Source of the DNA: Leptolinea sp964397625
GTDB taxonomy: Bacteria > Chloroflexota > Anaerolineae > Anaerolineales > Anaerolineaceae
Length of the DNA: 64,000 nucleotides
Assembly: GCA_964397625.1 (NCBI GenBank)
Contig: CAYNJT010000004.1
Location: 1 to 64,000, forward strand
Direction of reading: 5' to 3'
The notes under the pieces are model-generated. The model saw nothing but the letters and a program-made list of their open reading frames with translations, searched no databases and had not been told where the DNA came from. The translations under genes and the position numbers were made by a program. Of the stretch, positions 62,520 through 64,000 are shown one piece after another (position 1 is the first letter of the stretch; each line of letters begins with the position of its first letter).

Positions 62520-64000
62520 TTACTCTTTCATCAACTGGTCAATGCGGCTTTCACCAATGTTGTAATATTTCGCCCGCGGATGGTGCAAAATGATGGCCGC
62601 GGTGGATTGTTCAGGGACCAGCTGGTAAGCCGAGGTCAAACTCATGCCAAGCTCCTGTTCAACGGGCAAGAGGGAGAACACTTTAGCGTGATCAGCGAGT
62701 TCCGGGATGGCTGGATAACCCCAGGAATAGCGTTTCCCCTGGTCAGGCTCCAAACCCAACTCTCGACGGACATGGCGGTGCAGGTATTCCGCGGCAGCTT
62801 CGGCCATTTGAACAGCCAATCCATGGGTGAAATAGGCTTCGCTGTATGCGGTTGCCTGTTGCAGGCGGTCAAAGCGGTCAGTGGCTTCCTGCCCGACTGT
62901 CACAACCTGGAAAGCGACGACATCCATTCTGCCGCTTTCGACCGGAGCGAAGTAATCTGCGAGGCACAGGTTCTCACCGGCAGACTGGCGCGGGAAACTC
63001 ATGCGCATAAGTTCCATCGGTTTATCTTTACGGATAGATGCCGGTTGGTAGATGATCAGGTCATTACCATCTGCCTGGCACGGCCAGTAACCATACATTC
63101 CCTGTGGTTGCAGCCAGTTTTCTTTTTCGGCAGATTTGATCATCATCAACAAGCGTTCTTCGTATTCTGCCTGCAGTTTTTTCCAATCGTCACCGTGAGC
63201 GTTTTTCGCGCCCCAGGAAAGCCTGAATAACTCATTCTTTGATAAACACTGGTAGACAGCCTCCAACGGCATCTTCTTGACCAGCCGCGGACCGTATTCA
63301 TCCACCCGCGGGATGTACTCCGCCGGTGGTATGGAAGAACCACGTTCACCAACAGGGTTTACACTTTTGCTTTCTTTTACCAGTCCAAGTTCATAATTGG
63401 CTTCCTGCCTTATCTTATCCAGTAAAGCGGGTTTTTCGTCTGGATTAACCAGCGCGTCCATCGTAGCCAGGCCTTCAAAGGCATCCTTGCAATAAAAAAC
63501 ACCCGGTTTGAAAAACTCATTCTCTTCGGTCATTAGAATGCGCCGGCCGAAGCGTTCATTAATTGCCGCTCCACCAATCAACACAGGGAATTCCAGCTTC
63601 CGGCGGTTTAATTCGTTCACAATAAGCGGCATTTGTTTGCTGGTGCTTACCAGCAGGGCGCTCAAACCAATGGCATCCGCCTTCAATTCAACCGCTTTTG
63701 AAATGATCGTTTCCGCGGGAACCTGTTTCCCCAAGTCATGCACGGTATAGCCGTTGTTTGAAAGTATGGTTTTTACCAGATTTTTGCCAATATCATGCAC
63801 ATCCCCGTAGACTGTGGCAAGTACCAGTGTTCCCTTTCCAGCGCCTTCCTTGCGTTCCAGGAATTGTTCGAGATAAGCCACCGATTTCTTCATCACCTCG
63901 GCAGATTGAAGCACAAAGGGCAGAATGAGTTCACCGGCGCCAAATTTGTCGCCCACGTCCTTCATGGCAGGTAACAGAATGGTGTTGAGTATTTCGACAG
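62520..64000 (-). CDS. metH: Cobalamin-binding and activation modules of methionine synthase (5' end outside window)
   Basis: At least 493 residues; the frame stays open past 64000, so the N-terminus is missing. Seen in order: the four-helix cap ('KFGAGELILPFVLQSAEVMKK'), the B12 domain with 'GDVHDIGKN' supplying the cobalt-ligand His, and an SAM-dependent reactivation domain with 'KRYSWGYPAIPEL' and 'HPRAKYYNIG'. These are the C-terminal half of E. coli-type MetH. The homocysteine domain is on the next gene; the folate-binding domain is either upstream of the window or absent. If it is absent, the methyl donor protein is separate. Confidence 0.93.
   Translation of the reverse strand, partial: VEILNTILLPAMKDVGDKFGAGELILPFVLQSAEVMKKSVAYLEQFLERKEGAGKGTLVLATVYGDVHDIGKNLVKTILSNNGYTVHDLGKQVPAETIISKAVELKADAIGLSALLVSTSKQMPLIVNELNRRKLEFPVLIGGAAINERFGRRILMTEENEFFKPGVFYCKDAFEGLATMDALVNPDEKPALLDKIRQEANYELGLVKESKSVNPVGERGSSIPPAEYIPRVDEYGPRLVKKMPLEAVYQCLSKNELFRLSWGAKNAHGDDWKKLQAEYEERLLMMIKSAEKENWLQPQGMYGYWPCQADGNDLIIYQPASIRKDKPMELMRMSFPRQSAGENLCLADYFAPVESGRMDVVAFQVVTVGQEATDRFDRLQQATAYSEAYFTHGLAVQMAEAAAEYLHRHVRRELGLEPDQGKRYSWGYPAIPELADHAKVFSLLPVEQELGMSLTSAYQLVPEQSTAAIILHHPRAKYYNIGESRIDQLMKE

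Noticed and set aside
1..64000. CRISPR arrays, tRNA or rRNA genes, insertion sequences and prophage.
   Set aside because: No regularly spaced repeats, cloverleaf-like stretches, transposase or integrase reading frames, or phage structural genes were seen in any intergenic interval.

Overview
The window looks like a draft or metagenome-derived contig from a member of the Chloroflexota, most likely class Anaerolineae. The case rests on exported proteins with long Pro/Thr-rich spacers after a lipobox or a membrane anchor, paired DUF3048 lipoproteins, a DUF4349 lipoprotein, WD40 and PD40 propeller proteins, many MacA/MacB-like modules and very compact operons with ATGA overlaps. Two runs of exactly 100 N (31278-31377 and 35582-35681) are assembly gaps, and both fall inside genes. 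I saw no rRNA, tRNA, CRISPR array, phage or insertion sequence.

Layout. 29-7334 (minus): envelope proteins, comprising two M23 peptidases, a PD40 protein, a small membrane protein and a two-propeller WD40 protein. 7504-8289: an orphan ParA/MinD-like ATPase. 8524-12538 (plus): a four-gene acylation operon made of a small lipoprotein, a 41-residue microprotein that ends in a DltX-like hexapeptide, a DltB-type MBOAT and a tandem SGNH protein. 12550-20045 (minus): an export module with two ABC ATPases (one fused to a cyclic-nucleotide-binding-like domain), an 802-residue FtsX-type permease, two lipoprotein adaptors and a lipoprotein. 20283-27334 (minus): a second MacAB-like module with three tandem adaptors, ATPase, permease and lipoprotein.

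27659-29563 encodes formate-tetrahydrofolate ligase. 29624-42896 is a nitrogen-assimilation region: glnE carrying two ACT domains, an ArsB/NhaD-type carrier, the ammonium transporter amt, an APC amino-acid permease, a PP2C phosphatase and Ser/Thr kinase pair, and two type I glutamine synthetases (alpha and beta type). A palindromic element, CCCATWTGGG, lies upstream of amt, the APC permease and the beta-type glutamine synthetase. No PII or GlnD gene is present in this window. 43029-46423 is a GAF-rich histidine kinase with a double-receiver LuxR-type regulator, followed by lysA.

47749-64000 (minus) holds an exonuclease-DinG helicase, two GT-C-like membrane glycosyltransferases, a DUF4349 lipoprotein, and a long coupled run from a split methionine synthase (metH C-terminal half, then a homocysteine methyltransferase-MTHFR fusion) through coaX and coaBC to two DUF3048 lipoproteins and a phosphoesterase. 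With fhs, the methionine genes form a one-carbon folate route.

The two most promising systems are the acylation operon, whose microprotein fits the acyl-shuttle model of polymer acylation but has no DltA or DltC alongside, and the nitrogen circuit, where ACT domains inside GlnE may replace PII/GlnD signalling.
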